A DNA stretch of 14,453 bases from CAYLLT01 sp964591605 (GTDB taxonomy: Bacteria > Planctomycetota > Phycisphaerae > UBA1845 > PWPN01): the NCBI GenBank assembly GCA_964591605.1, contig CAZQEN010000189.1:1-14453 (forward strand), given 5' to 3'. The position numbers were made by a program, and so were the translations under genes. Positions 6,455 to 13,598 of this stretch are shown piece by piece (positions within the stretch are counted from its first letter, which is position 1; each line of letters starts with the position of its first letter). The notes below the pieces were generated by a model. That model did not search any database and was not told where the DNA came from. It was given only the letters and a program-made list of their open reading frames with translations.

Positions 6455-6537
6455 GGGCGTGTGCCCGAGTGGACAAAGGGGACGGGCTGTAAACCCGTTG
6501 GCTTCGGCCTACGTTGGTTCAAATCCAACCGCGCCCA
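6455..6537 (+). tRNA. tRNA-Tyr (anticodon GTA)
   Basis: All parts of a class II tRNA are visible. The acceptor stem is GGGCGTG (6455-6461) with CGCGCCC (6530-6536), including one G-U pair. The D-arm begins CCCGAGTGGAC. The anticodon stem ACGGG/CCCGT holds loop CTGTAAA, anticodon GTA at 6489-6491. A long variable arm GGC-TTCG-GCC follows at 6500-6509. The T-arm is GTTGG-TTCAAAT-CCAAC (6513-6529). The discriminator is A at 6537. The CCA tail is not encoded and must be added by a nucleotidyltransferase. The long variable arm with GTA is diagnostic for bacterial tRNA-Tyr. Confidence 0.97.
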
Positions 6538-6729
6538 TTCGAATTCCCACCCTCGCCGGTCGACCGTGTGCGCCGGCGGCTTTCTGTGCGCGTTTCGTGG
6601 AACTGTGCGGCCGCTCGTGCGTCCAACCTCTTGGCCGCCAATGGACCGGTGATGTCGCACTCCCGTCCAGCGCCGGCCGTCCAGCAATCCGTCGAAGCCT
6701 CGTCGCGTCACAATCCATGGAGGTGCATT
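6538..6729. other. Intergenic stretch between tRNA-Tyr and the secreted tandem-domain gene
   Basis: No gene is supported here. An open frame continues upstream through this stretch into the tRNA, but it lacks a ribosome binding site and a sensible N-terminus. The only clear signal is GGAGGTG at 6719-6725, the ribosome binding site of the following gene. A GC-rich, imperfect CGCCGG-type dyad followed by CTTTC near 6558-6585 could end the tRNA transcript but is weak. Confidence 0.4.
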
Positions 6730-7959
6730 ATGATCGGTCTTGGCCGGATCCGGGGCAGTGCGGGAGTCTACGTGTGCGCAGCGGTGGGCCTGGCTGTCAG
6801 CCCGCTCAGCCGCGTCTACGGGGGGCCAGCGTCCGAAGAGGCGAAAACGCCACCCTCGAACGCCCGGTCGGTGGAGTCGGCCGGTGGAGGGGACGTCCTC
6901 CTCACCTACGACGACGGCACGGCCGAGGGCAGACGCAGCCTGGGGGCGTCGGGGCACGGCGTGGCGTTCAAGGCCGCCGGGTCGGCCAGATGGGTGGAGT
7001 CGGTTGACATCTTCGCCGCCCGTTACGGCGAAGCCCAGGCGCCCTCGGAGTTTTTTCACCTCTACATCCTGAACAAGGAGCGGCAGGTCCTGGCCGACGT
7101 GCCCTTCGCATACGGTCTCGCCCAGCGCGGAGACATGCAGTGGTATTCGCTGCGCACACCGTCCGTCGAAGTGCCCGAAGAGTTCGTGATCGCGCTGGCA
7201 TTCAACCCTCATCAGACCAAGGGGATCTACCTGGGTTATGACGAAAGCCTGGGTCAGTCGCACTCGCTGACCGGCCTGCCGGAGGAGGGATACGAGCCTG
7301 TCGAGGGGAAGTACAACTGGATGGTCCGGGCGCATCTGGCGGATAAACCTTCCGGAAAGAAGGGAGTGCGCCGGCTGGCCGACTGGAAGCCGCCGGCCAG
7401 GGAGCCCGCCGTCGGCGGCACGCTGATCTTCCCGGCCAAACTGGCCATTTCACAGGACAAGCAGAGTTACGGCGGCCGCGGTCCGGCGATTGACTTCGCC
7501 CTGACGCCGGAGGCCCTGAAACTCGCTTCGCTCGAGGGCGTGCGGGTGAAGGGATTCAGCCTTTACGCGAGCCGCTACGGGTCCGGTTACGATCCGTCCG
7601 CGACCTTCGTGCAGGTGGGAGTTCTTGATTCCAGTAATGAGGTGCGCTGGGAGGGGAAGGTGCCGTACGGCCGGTTCACCTACAGGCCCGCATGGGTCTA
7701 CATCCCGCTGCCCAAAGCCGTGGACCTGGCAGAGCTGACGCGCGACGACCACCGTCTTCGCCTGGCGATGAATCCCGGAGCCGAGCAGACCAAAGGGATC
7801 TATTTTCACTATCAGAAGAACCCCGCCGCTTCGCACAGCCTCGCCGGCACCGTGAACGGGGGCTTCCAGCCCGTCAAGGACCGCGAATGGCTGATGCGCA
7901 TACACCTGGAGGCCAAAACGGTCGCGCGGGCCGGGTCTCAGCCGGCCGCCGCCCCATAG
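6730..7959 (+). CDS. Secreted protein with two diverged copies of one unrecognised domain
   Basis: A 409-aa exported protein of unknown function. The ATG at 6730 is supported by GGAGGTG 4 nt upstream and by a signal peptide after it (MIGLGRIRGSAGVYVCAAVGLAVSP split by a hydrophobic core at about 12-24). Two related domains follow, about residues 56-205 and 245-396. Shared landmarks are FAARYG (95-100) and YASRYG (279-284), NPHQTKGIYLGY and NPGAEQTKGIYFHY, SHSLTG and SHSLAG, then YNWMVRAHL and EWLMRIHL. The alternating hydrophobic pattern suggests beta-sandwich folds, possibly binding modules. I know of similar single copies attached to planctomycete proteins but cannot name the family. No catalytic motif is visible. 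The HAD gene follows 62 nt later on the same strand, with no obvious link in function. Confidence 0.85.
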   Translation: MIGLGRIRGSAGVYVCAAVGLAVSPLSRVYGGPASEEAKTPPSNARSVESAGGGDVLLTYDDGTAEGRRSLGASGHGVAFKAAGSARWVESVDIFAARYGEAQAPSEFFHLYILNKERQVLADVPFAYGLAQRGDMQWYSLRTPSVEVPEEFVIALAFNPHQTKGIYLGYDESLGQSHSLTGLPEEGYEPVEGKYNWMVRAHLADKPSGKKGVRRLADWKPPAREPAVGGTLIFPAKLAISQDKQSYGGRGPAIDFALTPEALKLASLEGVRVKGFSLYASRYGSGYDPSATFVQVGVLDSSNEVRWEGKVPYGRFTYRPAWVYIPLPKAVDLAELTRDDHRLRLAMNPGAEQTKGIYFHYQKNPAASHSLAGTVNGGFQPVKDREWLMRIHLEAKTVARAGSQPAAAP

Positions 7960-8021
7960 GACGAGCTCGGCACGTGCGGCCCGCGGTGGTGAGTCGCAGC
8001 CCCCCGTCGTATCATTCGCGC

Positions 8022-8753
8022 ATGGACATCGACTGGATCTTCTTTGACTGGGGCGGCACTCTCGCCCAGGTTGTCGGGCAGGAGGCTCGGCTGCGGGAGG
8101 GGGCACGACGGGCGGCACTGGAGCTCACGGGCCAGGATGGCCCGGCCGTGGACGACTTCATCCGACGCGTTCTGAGCGCCGATGCTGATGCCGCAGCACA
8201 CCCCGAGCTGCGGGAAGCCGACCTGTCCGAGCATCTTCGCGCCTGGAGCGAGTCGCAGGGGCTGAGCAGCAGCGATCAGGCGATCGACGGGGCGCTCCGG
8301 CACCTGTGCAACGCCTGGATCGGCTCGCTCGAGACCCTCCCGGGCGCCCGGGAGGCCCTGACGGAGCTGCGCCGCCGCGGATACCGCATGGGCCTCGTGA
8401 GCAACTGCATGATGCCCCCGGCCGCATGCCGCCGGGAGCTCGATCGGCTGGGACTGGCCCCGTACCTGGATTTCACCGTGATCTCCAGCCAGGTCGGCTA
8501 TCGCAAGCCATCCGAAAGGATCTACCAGGAGGCGATGGCGCTGGCCCGAAACGGCGCCGATGCCCTCGAGAGATCGCGTGTGCTCTTCGTCGGGGATTCG
8601 CCGGGGTTCGATGTGATCGCGCCGGGCGCCCTGGGCATGAAGACTGCCCTGGTGACGTGCCGGCGGGGCATCTGGCCTGCGGCCGACTACCAGCGCGCCC
8701 GCCCCGATTTGCGGATCGATTCGGTCAGCGAGTTGCCGTCACTTCTCGAATGA
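8022..8753 (+). CDS. HAD-superfamily hydrolase-like protein (motif I lacks second Asp)
   Basis: A 243-aa cytoplasmic haloacid-dehalogenase-fold protein. Motif I is FFDWGGTL with nucleophile Asp9. The residue two positions later, normally Asp and the general acid/base in HAD phosphatases, is Gly11. Motif II is VSNC with Ser127, motif III is YRKPSERIY with Lys162, and motif IV is VGDSPGFD with Asp192 and Asp197. A helical cap lies between motifs I and II (about 15-105), as in subclass I HADs such as phosphoglycolate phosphatase or dehalogenases. The missing Asp means ordinary phosphatase activity may be weak or replaced. L-2-haloacid dehalogenases also lack this Asp, but this alone does not prove that activity. 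No ribosome binding site is visible; TATCAT ends 6 nt before the ATG, so the message may be leaderless. It converges on the MauE gene with 21 nt between stops. Confidence 0.88.
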   Translation: MDIDWIFFDWGGTLAQVVGQEARLREGARRAALELTGQDGPAVDDFIRRVLSADADAAAHPELREADLSEHLRAWSESQGLSSSDQAIDGALRHLCNAWIGSLETLPGAREALTELRRRGYRMGLVSNCMMPPAACRRELDRLGLAPYLDFTVISSQVGYRKPSERIYQEAMALARNGADALERSRVLFVGDSPGFDVIAPGALGMKTALVTCRRGIWPAADYQRARPDLRIDSVSELPSLLE

Positions 8754-8774
8754 CACCACACCCGTCCGCTGCGA

Positions 8775-9341
8775 TCAGTAGCCCTCGATGTTCCACGGCA
8801 GCCGCCCCGCAGGGACCAGGTCGCGCCGGACGCACCACCGCATGGATCCCGAGAGCAGCGCGATCAGGCAGAGGGCCATCAGTCCCAGGTTCTCGGGCAC
8901 CTTCCGACAGATGTACTGTTCCCCCGAGCCGCACCCGCAGTCGAACTTGATCGAGCAGAAGGGTACATTGCCCGCCTCGTAAATGCCGTAGGCCCGCAGG
9001 AAGACGGCCCCCGTGAAGACGGCCAGCATGATCAGCAGCGTCAGGGCCGATCCCCGGACCGCAATGCCCAGGATCAGCAGCGTCCCGCACACGATCTCGA
9101 TCCAGGGCATGAGCGCGGCCATGCTGTTGAGCAGCCACGGCAGGGTGTCGGGCACCATCTGGTACGTGTGGATCACTTTCAGGAACTGGGGCGGATCGGT
9201 CGCCTTGTTCCACCCCATGACGATGAACAGGATGCCGAGCACGAGCCGCGCCGCCAGCAGCGGGATGCCGCTCTGATCCAGCCGACGAAGCAGCGAGGCG
9301 TTGTCGGACTCAGGGCGCTGTGCCGGGAACGATGTTGCCAC
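8775..9341 (-). CDS. MauE/DoxX-family membrane protein with cysteine-rich loop
   Basis: A 188-aa integral membrane protein of the MauE/DoxX redox-associated group. Four hydrophobic segments appear at about 30-46, 67-92, 97-117 and 151-166, and WIEIVCGTLLILG is typical of the family. The loop between segments 3 and 4 carries Cys129, Cys135, Cys137 and Cys145 (PFCSIKFDCGCGSGEQYIC). Charge distribution (Arg-rich C-terminus, Arg in the short 2-3 loop) puts this loop outside the cytoplasm. The start is a GTG at 9341, chosen because AAGGAG lies 9 nt upstream; the longer frame to 9608 is an out-of-frame shadow of the rhodanese gene. It overlaps the end of that gene by 32 nt, so translation is coupled. 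MauE itself aids disulfide formation in methylamine dehydrogenase; here the likely role is thiol-disulfide exchange with the rhodanese partner, an inference. Confidence 0.85.
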   Translation of the reverse strand: MATSFPAQRPESDNASLLRRLDQSGIPLLAARLVLGILFIVMGWNKATDPPQFLKVIHTYQMVPDTLPWLLNSMAALMPWIEIVCGTLLILGIAVRGSALTLLIMLAVFTGAVFLRAYGIYEAGNVPFCSIKFDCGCGSGEQYICRKVPENLGLMALCLIALLSGSMRWCVRRDLVPAGRLPWNIEGY

Positions 9342-9954
9342 TGCCGCGTTCTCCTTTCTCGACCAGCTCCTGACGCGAGACCCACTCCTGGTAGCCTTCG
9401 AGGTAGACGGAAATCCTGCTGTGGCTGATGCCCTGCTGGATGAGGTCCATCGCGGCCAGCTCGCTGTCTTCGCACTCGCCCCCGTTGCAGTAGAGGATGA
9501 TCTTCTCGGCGGGCAGGAGCAGGGGAAGCAGGGTGGGCAGATACCGGTCAGCCCGGTAGTGATCGAGCTGGTAGGCGCCGCTGATGTGGCCGTCCTGGTA
9601 GTGTTCATCGTCCCGCGCGTCGATCAGGAAGTGCGTCGAGCCGAACAGCGGACTGGCCAGCATCTCCTTCACGTCATGGATGTGCGCGATGCCGATACCG
9701 GCGGCCTGCAGCCGCTGCGCGGCCGCGTTGGCCGGTGCCTGCGCCGGATCCGCCGCGGCTTGAGTCGATCCGGCCGCCGGACTCTCCCGAGATGCGGGCG
9801 GCACCGGCGGTGCCGGGACGGGTCTGGGCCGCTCGAAGTAATTCTTCGAGAGCTTCAGGCCGTCCTCGTTGATCGCGTTGGCGCCCAGGCCGATCCCCAG
9901 GCTCACCACCGCCACGATAACAGTCTCCACCAGCATTCGGCGAATCTCGCGCAT
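9310..9954 (-). CDS. Membrane-anchored rhodanese-like protein
   Basis: A 214-aa protein with a single N-terminal anchor (about 9-28, after the basic start MREIRRMLVE, implying the rest lies outside the cytoplasm). A Pro/Ala-rich linker covers about 42-80 and a rhodanese-like domain about 90-196. The domain shows FLIDARDDEHYQDGHISGA, typical of the CH2A region, and an active-site loop IILYCNGGECEDS. Cys156 is the expected persulfide-carrying residue. The sixth loop position, usually Arg or Thr, is Cys161, giving an unusual vicinal-type pair. This could act in thiol redox chemistry rather than classical sulfur transfer. The ATG at 9954 has GAGG 7 nt upstream. It is followed by, and overlaps, the MauE-like gene, making a two-gene operon. 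The rhodanese fold is well supported; the reaction is not. Confidence 0.87.
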   Translation of the reverse strand: MREIRRMLVETVIVAVVSLGIGLGANAINEDGLKLSKNYFERPRPVPAPPVPPASRESPAAGSTQAAADPAQAPANAAAQRLQAAGIGIAHIHDVKEMLASPLFGSTHFLIDARDDEHYQDGHISGAYQLDHYRADRYLPTLLPLLLPAEKIILYCNGGECEDSELAAMDLIQQGISHSRISVYLEGYQEWVSRQELVEKGERGSGNIVPGTAP

Positions 9955-9992
9955 CGGGCGACCTCGGGCATAGTCGGTCCGGGATACCCTAT

Positions 9993-9998
9993 ATCATA
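9993..9998 (-). promoter_or_regulatory. Possible -10 element upstream of the rhodanese/MauE operon
   Basis: Read on the minus strand, TATGAT (9998-9993) matches the -10 consensus at 5 of 6 positions and lies 38 nt before the ATG at 9954. I find no convincing -35 at 16-18 nt upstream. It sits in the 71-nt gap after the lipoprotein gene, where a promoter for the redox pair would be expected. Confidence 0.25.
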
Positions 9999-10025
9999 GC
10001 CCGGGGCCGGCGCAAATGCACGTCC

Positions 10026-11432
10026 TCACAATTCGTCCCTGGGTTCCTCTTTCTGCGGCTCCCCTTCGAAGGGGTTGGCCATGAACGGGCTTTCCCCCAG
10101 GAAGGGGCTCTGCACTCTCTGGATGAAGACCGGCGTCGTGGTGAGCGATATCTGGCTGCCCTGGTGCCTGGTCGTCTGCCCGGTCAGCGTCCGCACTTCC
10201 CACCAATCAGAAGTGAGAAATCGCAACTGCCGGGTTGCCGCCGGGTCCTGCCACATCACGAAGGTGACCGGGGCCTCCCCGGACAGGACATAGAGATTCT
10301 CATCGCGGCGGGCCACGTCGGGCCGCTTCGAGAGTTCCCTGAGCAGGGTGGTCATGCTGACGAAGGCGGCCTTCCGCCGCGGGTCCTGCGCGGCCTCCAC
10401 TTCGCTGACCAGCCCGAGGTGCTCAGCCGGCTGATCCGGCGTTTTCCAGTGGTAGTCCCACAGGCAGTAGACGTAGGCCCGCTCGATCCCCAGCGCCCTG
10501 GCCCGCAGCGACCACTCCACCAGCCGGTTGGCCTGCCGCTGCTCGCCGTCAGGGCCCTCACCGGCGTTGCAGCCGAACTCGGTCAGCCAGATCGGCCGGG
10601 TCAGGCCGCGATCGGACAGTGCCCGCTCGATGTAGGCCAGCGGCTCATCAAACGCCCGATGTCCCGGGTAGCTCTCGGGAAAACAGTGAAAACTCACGAC
10701 GTCAAAGCAGGGAAAACCTTCTCCGGAGAGCGAGGAAGCAGCCAACAGCCGCTCGAGATACGTGGGGTAATCGCCGCCTTGTCCGGGCAGCATCAGGCCG
10801 GGGCTTCGCAGGCTCCCGACGCTCACCAGCGCCTGGGGGTCGGCCTGTTTCGCCGTCTGGTAGAAGACGCGAAGCCAATAGCCGTATTCCTCCGGGGGGA
10901 TGTCCTCCATCTCCTGAAGGAATTCATACGCCCGGATCGGCCGGCGCAGCCCGGGCATGTCGCCGCTGCCGTCTGCGTCGTACCGCTCGACGAACGCGCG
11001 CACGAACTGGCGGAACGCGGCCTCCTGGTCACGCGACGGAACGCCGAAGTCAAAGGTCGTCCCCGGCGGGGGCCGCGCCGCCGCCCACCCGGGCACGCCC
11101 CAGCAGAGGGCGAGCAGATCGGCGCCGTGTTCCTGCACGTGCTGCACCAGTTCGTCGCTGAGCGAGAAGTCCAGGGGCGCTCCGGGTTCGGGCTGCCCGC
11201 GAGACCAGCTCATCACCAGATCGCGAACCGGCGGCGCGCCCAGCTCGCTGACCAGCCGCGCATAACGCCCGCGCTCTTCCCGCGTCACCTTGGCGGAAGC
11301 GAACGTACCGCCAAAATCGGGATACCCCAGCATGGCGTTGATCCCGAGCCATGCGGGTTTCTGGACCTTCGTGCTCTCGCATCCGCACAGGCCGACCAGC
11401 ACGACCAGGAGACTGATGTGCAGCGATTTCAT
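10026..11432 (-). CDS. Lipoprotein with clan GH-A-like glycoside hydrolase barrel
   Basis: A 468-aa surface or periplasmic protein. MKSLHISLLVVLVGLCGC is a lipoprotein signal with lipobox LCGC and Cys18. The body reads as a TIM barrel: LGINAMLGY (beta-1 region), LALCWGVPGWAA, YEFLQEMED, DVVSFHCFPESY and RPIWLTEFGCNAG. Glu174 after YEFLQ sits where the acid/base follows Asn in clan GH-A ('NE'), but here it follows Gln. Glu285 in LTEFG fits the nucleophile. A beta domain of about 85 residues ends the protein (VTFVMW...VRTLTGQ). This architecture recalls GH39/GH5-type enzymes, but I cannot fix a family or substrate. The start at 11432 is preferred because it gives the cleanest signal peptide; an ATG at 11441 would add MTS. 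No good ribosome binding site is seen for either. It lies 110 nt downstream of the GH15 gene on the same strand and could share its transcript. Confidence 0.78.
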   Translation of the reverse strand: MKSLHISLLVVLVGLCGCESTKVQKPAWLGINAMLGYPDFGGTFASAKVTREERGRYARLVSELGAPPVRDLVMSWSRGQPEPGAPLDFSLSDELVQHVQEHGADLLALCWGVPGWAAARPPPGTTFDFGVPSRDQEAAFRQFVRAFVERYDADGSGDMPGLRRPIRAYEFLQEMEDIPPEEYGYWLRVFYQTAKQADPQALVSVGSLRSPGLMLPGQGGDYPTYLERLLAASSLSGEGFPCFDVVSFHCFPESYPGHRAFDEPLAYIERALSDRGLTRPIWLTEFGCNAGEGPDGEQRQANRLVEWSLRARALGIERAYVYCLWDYHWKTPDQPAEHLGLVSEVEAAQDPRRKAAFVSMTTLLRELSKRPDVARRDENLYVLSGEAPVTFVMWQDPAATRQLRFLTSDWWEVRTLTGQTTRHQGSQISLTTTPVFIQRVQSPFLGESPFMANPFEGEPQKEEPRDEL

Positions 11433-11542
11433 CGAGGTCATCTGTACGCGTCTGGGTGGGGGCTCTGGAACCTCGCACTCCACAACGGCCTGCGTCCGGG
11501 ACGATCACATCAGGCTCCGAACGGCGCCCCGTCGCCGGCGGA

Positions 11543-13507
11543 TCAGAGGCTCGGGGAACGGCGCCGGACCTGCGCCCGCACCGTCTCGAACTCGCTGGGC
11601 GCCGGCTCCATGGCCCGCAGGGCGTGGACACACTCGATCATCAGCGAACAGGCCCACGCGTGCGGCGCCGCCCAGTAATCGAAGCGGATCTTGGGAATCA
11701 GCTCGGGCAACTGCCCCGTCGGGCTCGTGTTGGCGATGGCGATCCGCAGATCGTCCATGGCCAGCGACCGCTGCTGCACGGCCTCGGCCGGCGCAGACGC
11801 GCTCGCCGCGAGACGCAACCGGCACAGAGCCAGCCACAACGTGTTCACGCATCCCGGCCCGCCCCCCATGTACGATTCGCCCGCAAACCGCAGGATCGCC
11901 GCCCCCGCCTTGACCGGGGAGCGCAGATCCGCGCTGATCCCGTCGAGCGTGTCGAGCGCGAATCGCCGGTCGATCGGATCGGTCAGATCCAGAATCGACC
12001 ATGGGTCAATCATTCCCATGGCCGACGAGTCCAGCGTTGCGTCGGGGCTGCCGTCCGGGGCAACCCGCCGGAACCAGCGCCGCTGCTGCGGCTGCCAGAA
12101 CGCCTTGAACAGGGCGTCGCGCAGGAGCCCCCGCACGGCGGGGCCCGTCTGCTCGGACTCGATCGCGAACACCTCATGGGCCTCACGCAGGGCCGCCACG
12201 ATGGCCGCCTGCGTGTAGGCGAATGAGCCGACGCTGTTTTCCCACAGGTCGGTCGCTGGCAGGTGGAGGTTCCGCGGCCCGATGTGCCGCAGGATCGCCG
12301 CCGTCGCCCGCTCAGCCGTCGGCAGGAAGCCGCGGATGAACGCCGCCGCCCCGCTGGACAGCCGCCGCGCAAAGAGCCCGGCCGCGTGAACCACCGCACA
12401 GGTCTGATCCAGCTGGATCTCCCCGCTCCGTACGCACCACGACGGCGCGGGCGAGCCATCCAGCCAGTAGCGCTGGAACCAGTGCCCGTCCGCGAGCTGC
12501 GTCCGGGCCGCCCACTCGAAGAAGCGACGGGCCTTCTCCGGGTAGCCGATTTCCTGCATCGCCAGCGCGCACACCGCGGCATCCCGGGGCCAGCAGTACC
12601 CATACCCGCCCGACAACTCATACCCCGGATCGAACTCCGGCGCCGCGATGAACGTGCCCTGCGTTTCGTCGAACAGGTCGTGCAGCGACAAAACGGCGCG
12701 CTCGTAGGCGTCTTCCAGCACCGCCGCCGGACACGGCCCCGCGCCCACGAGCTCTTCCTGGCTCCGCGTATTCGACGCCTGCGCCAGCTCTTCGAGCGGC
12801 ACGGCCACGAGCCGTCGGGCGGCGGCGATGGCCGACTCCGGATCGCGCCCGCCCGCCAGAACGAGCGTCGTTTCCCAGCGTCGCTCCCCGACCGGCTCGA
12901 ACGCCACGCCGAAATCCACCCGCCCGATCGCCTGATGGAACGTGGCCAGGTGCCCGCTGCGCATGGCGATCTTGACCTCGGATTCCGTGCCGGGCCGGAC
13001 CGTCGAACACTGGGCGGCAAACGGAGCGCTGGCCGTCGTCGCGATGGCCACGTCCCGGCCGTGCTGGACGACGGTGTTCACATCCGGGAACACGTACACC
13101 CCGTTACGCGGACCGGAATCGCCGGTGGCCAGCCGGAAGTAGTGCATGAACTGAACTGACGGAGTGCCGGCACCACGCTGCACGAGCACCCGGCGCACGA
13201 GGGCTCCCTCGCCAGGCGGGACGACGTCGGTCAGTTCGACGGTCACGTCGAGATCGCGGTGCGCCCACCGCGTGACCACGACGTTGCTGGCCCGCTCGAA
13301 CGACTGGGCCACCCGCCACGCCTCATCGAAGCACCAGCAGAACTGCTCGTGCCCACCGCCCGATAATCGCACGGCCGGCATGCCTTCCCGGACGTTCTGC
13401 GCGTAATCGAGCCGCGGGTAGAAGAAGCCCATCAATTCGCCGCAGCGACCGATGGTCGCCAGCGTCCGCCCGTTACCGGTCGCTGCTGTCGGTATGAAGA
13501 AGCTCAT
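11543..13507 (-). CDS. GH15 family glucoamylase-like glycoside hydrolase
   Basis: A 654-aa enzyme with the two-domain layout of prokaryotic GH15 proteins. The N-terminal beta-sandwich (about 1-240) contains GNGRTLATIGRCGELMGFFY and PRLD. The (alpha/alpha)6 barrel (about 265-640) contains GGYGYCWPRDAA (300-311), GHWFQRYWLDG, DLWENSVGSFAYT with candidate acid Glu423, and TGQLPEL with candidate base Glu602. Length is normal and both catalytic glutamates appear intact. There is no signal peptide (MSFFIPTAATGNG), so it is probably cytoplasmic. It would release glucose from alpha-glucans such as maltooligosaccharides or glycogen, or act on trehalose, as known GH15 members do; the substrate cannot be chosen here. 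AGAGGA lies 13 nt before the ATG, a rather long spacing. The gene is divergent from the pseudopilin-like gene, with a 91-nt shared upstream region. Confidence 0.9.
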   Translation of the reverse strand: MSFFIPTAATGNGRTLATIGRCGELMGFFYPRLDYAQNVREGMPAVRLSGGGHEQFCWCFDEAWRVAQSFERASNVVVTRWAHRDLDVTVELTDVVPPGEGALVRRVLVQRGAGTPSVQFMHYFRLATGDSGPRNGVYVFPDVNTVVQHGRDVAIATTASAPFAAQCSTVRPGTESEVKIAMRSGHLATFHQAIGRVDFGVAFEPVGERRWETTLVLAGGRDPESAIAAARRLVAVPLEELAQASNTRSQEELVGAGPCPAAVLEDAYERAVLSLHDLFDETQGTFIAAPEFDPGYELSGGYGYCWPRDAAVCALAMQEIGYPEKARRFFEWAARTQLADGHWFQRYWLDGSPAPSWCVRSGEIQLDQTCAVVHAAGLFARRLSSGAAAFIRGFLPTAERATAAILRHIGPRNLHLPATDLWENSVGSFAYTQAAIVAALREAHEVFAIESEQTGPAVRGLLRDALFKAFWQPQQRRWFRRVAPDGSPDATLDSSAMGMIDPWSILDLTDPIDRRFALDTLDGISADLRSPVKAGAAILRFAGESYMGGGPGCVNTLWLALCRLRLAASASAPAEAVQQRSLAMDDLRIAIANTSPTGQLPELIPKIRFDYWAAPHAWACSLMIECVHALRAMEPAPSEFETVRAQVRRRSPSL

Positions 13508-13598
13508 GAGTCAGTTGGCGTCCTCTCGTCGAGTACGTGGCCCAGCGTTGCGTCAGCCTGACCGATATATCGTCCAGGGCATCGAGCCTCGGAGTTGC

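Noticed and set aside
6514..6729. Upstream extension of the tandem-domain secreted protein
   Set aside because: The extension starts inside tRNA-Tyr, lacks a ribosome binding site, and would bury the good signal peptide that starts at 6730.
6136..7335. A 399-codon minus-strand frame across the tRNA and the secreted-protein gene
   Set aside because: It runs antisense through a tRNA gene and a gene with signal peptide and ribosome binding site, and it has no protein-like motif.
10164..11678. A 504-codon open frame on the plus strand opposite the GH-A-like lipoprotein
   Set aside because: It is antisense to a gene with clear lipobox and barrel motifs, its composition is Arg/Gly/Pro-rich with no recognisable domain, and high GC makes such shadow frames common.
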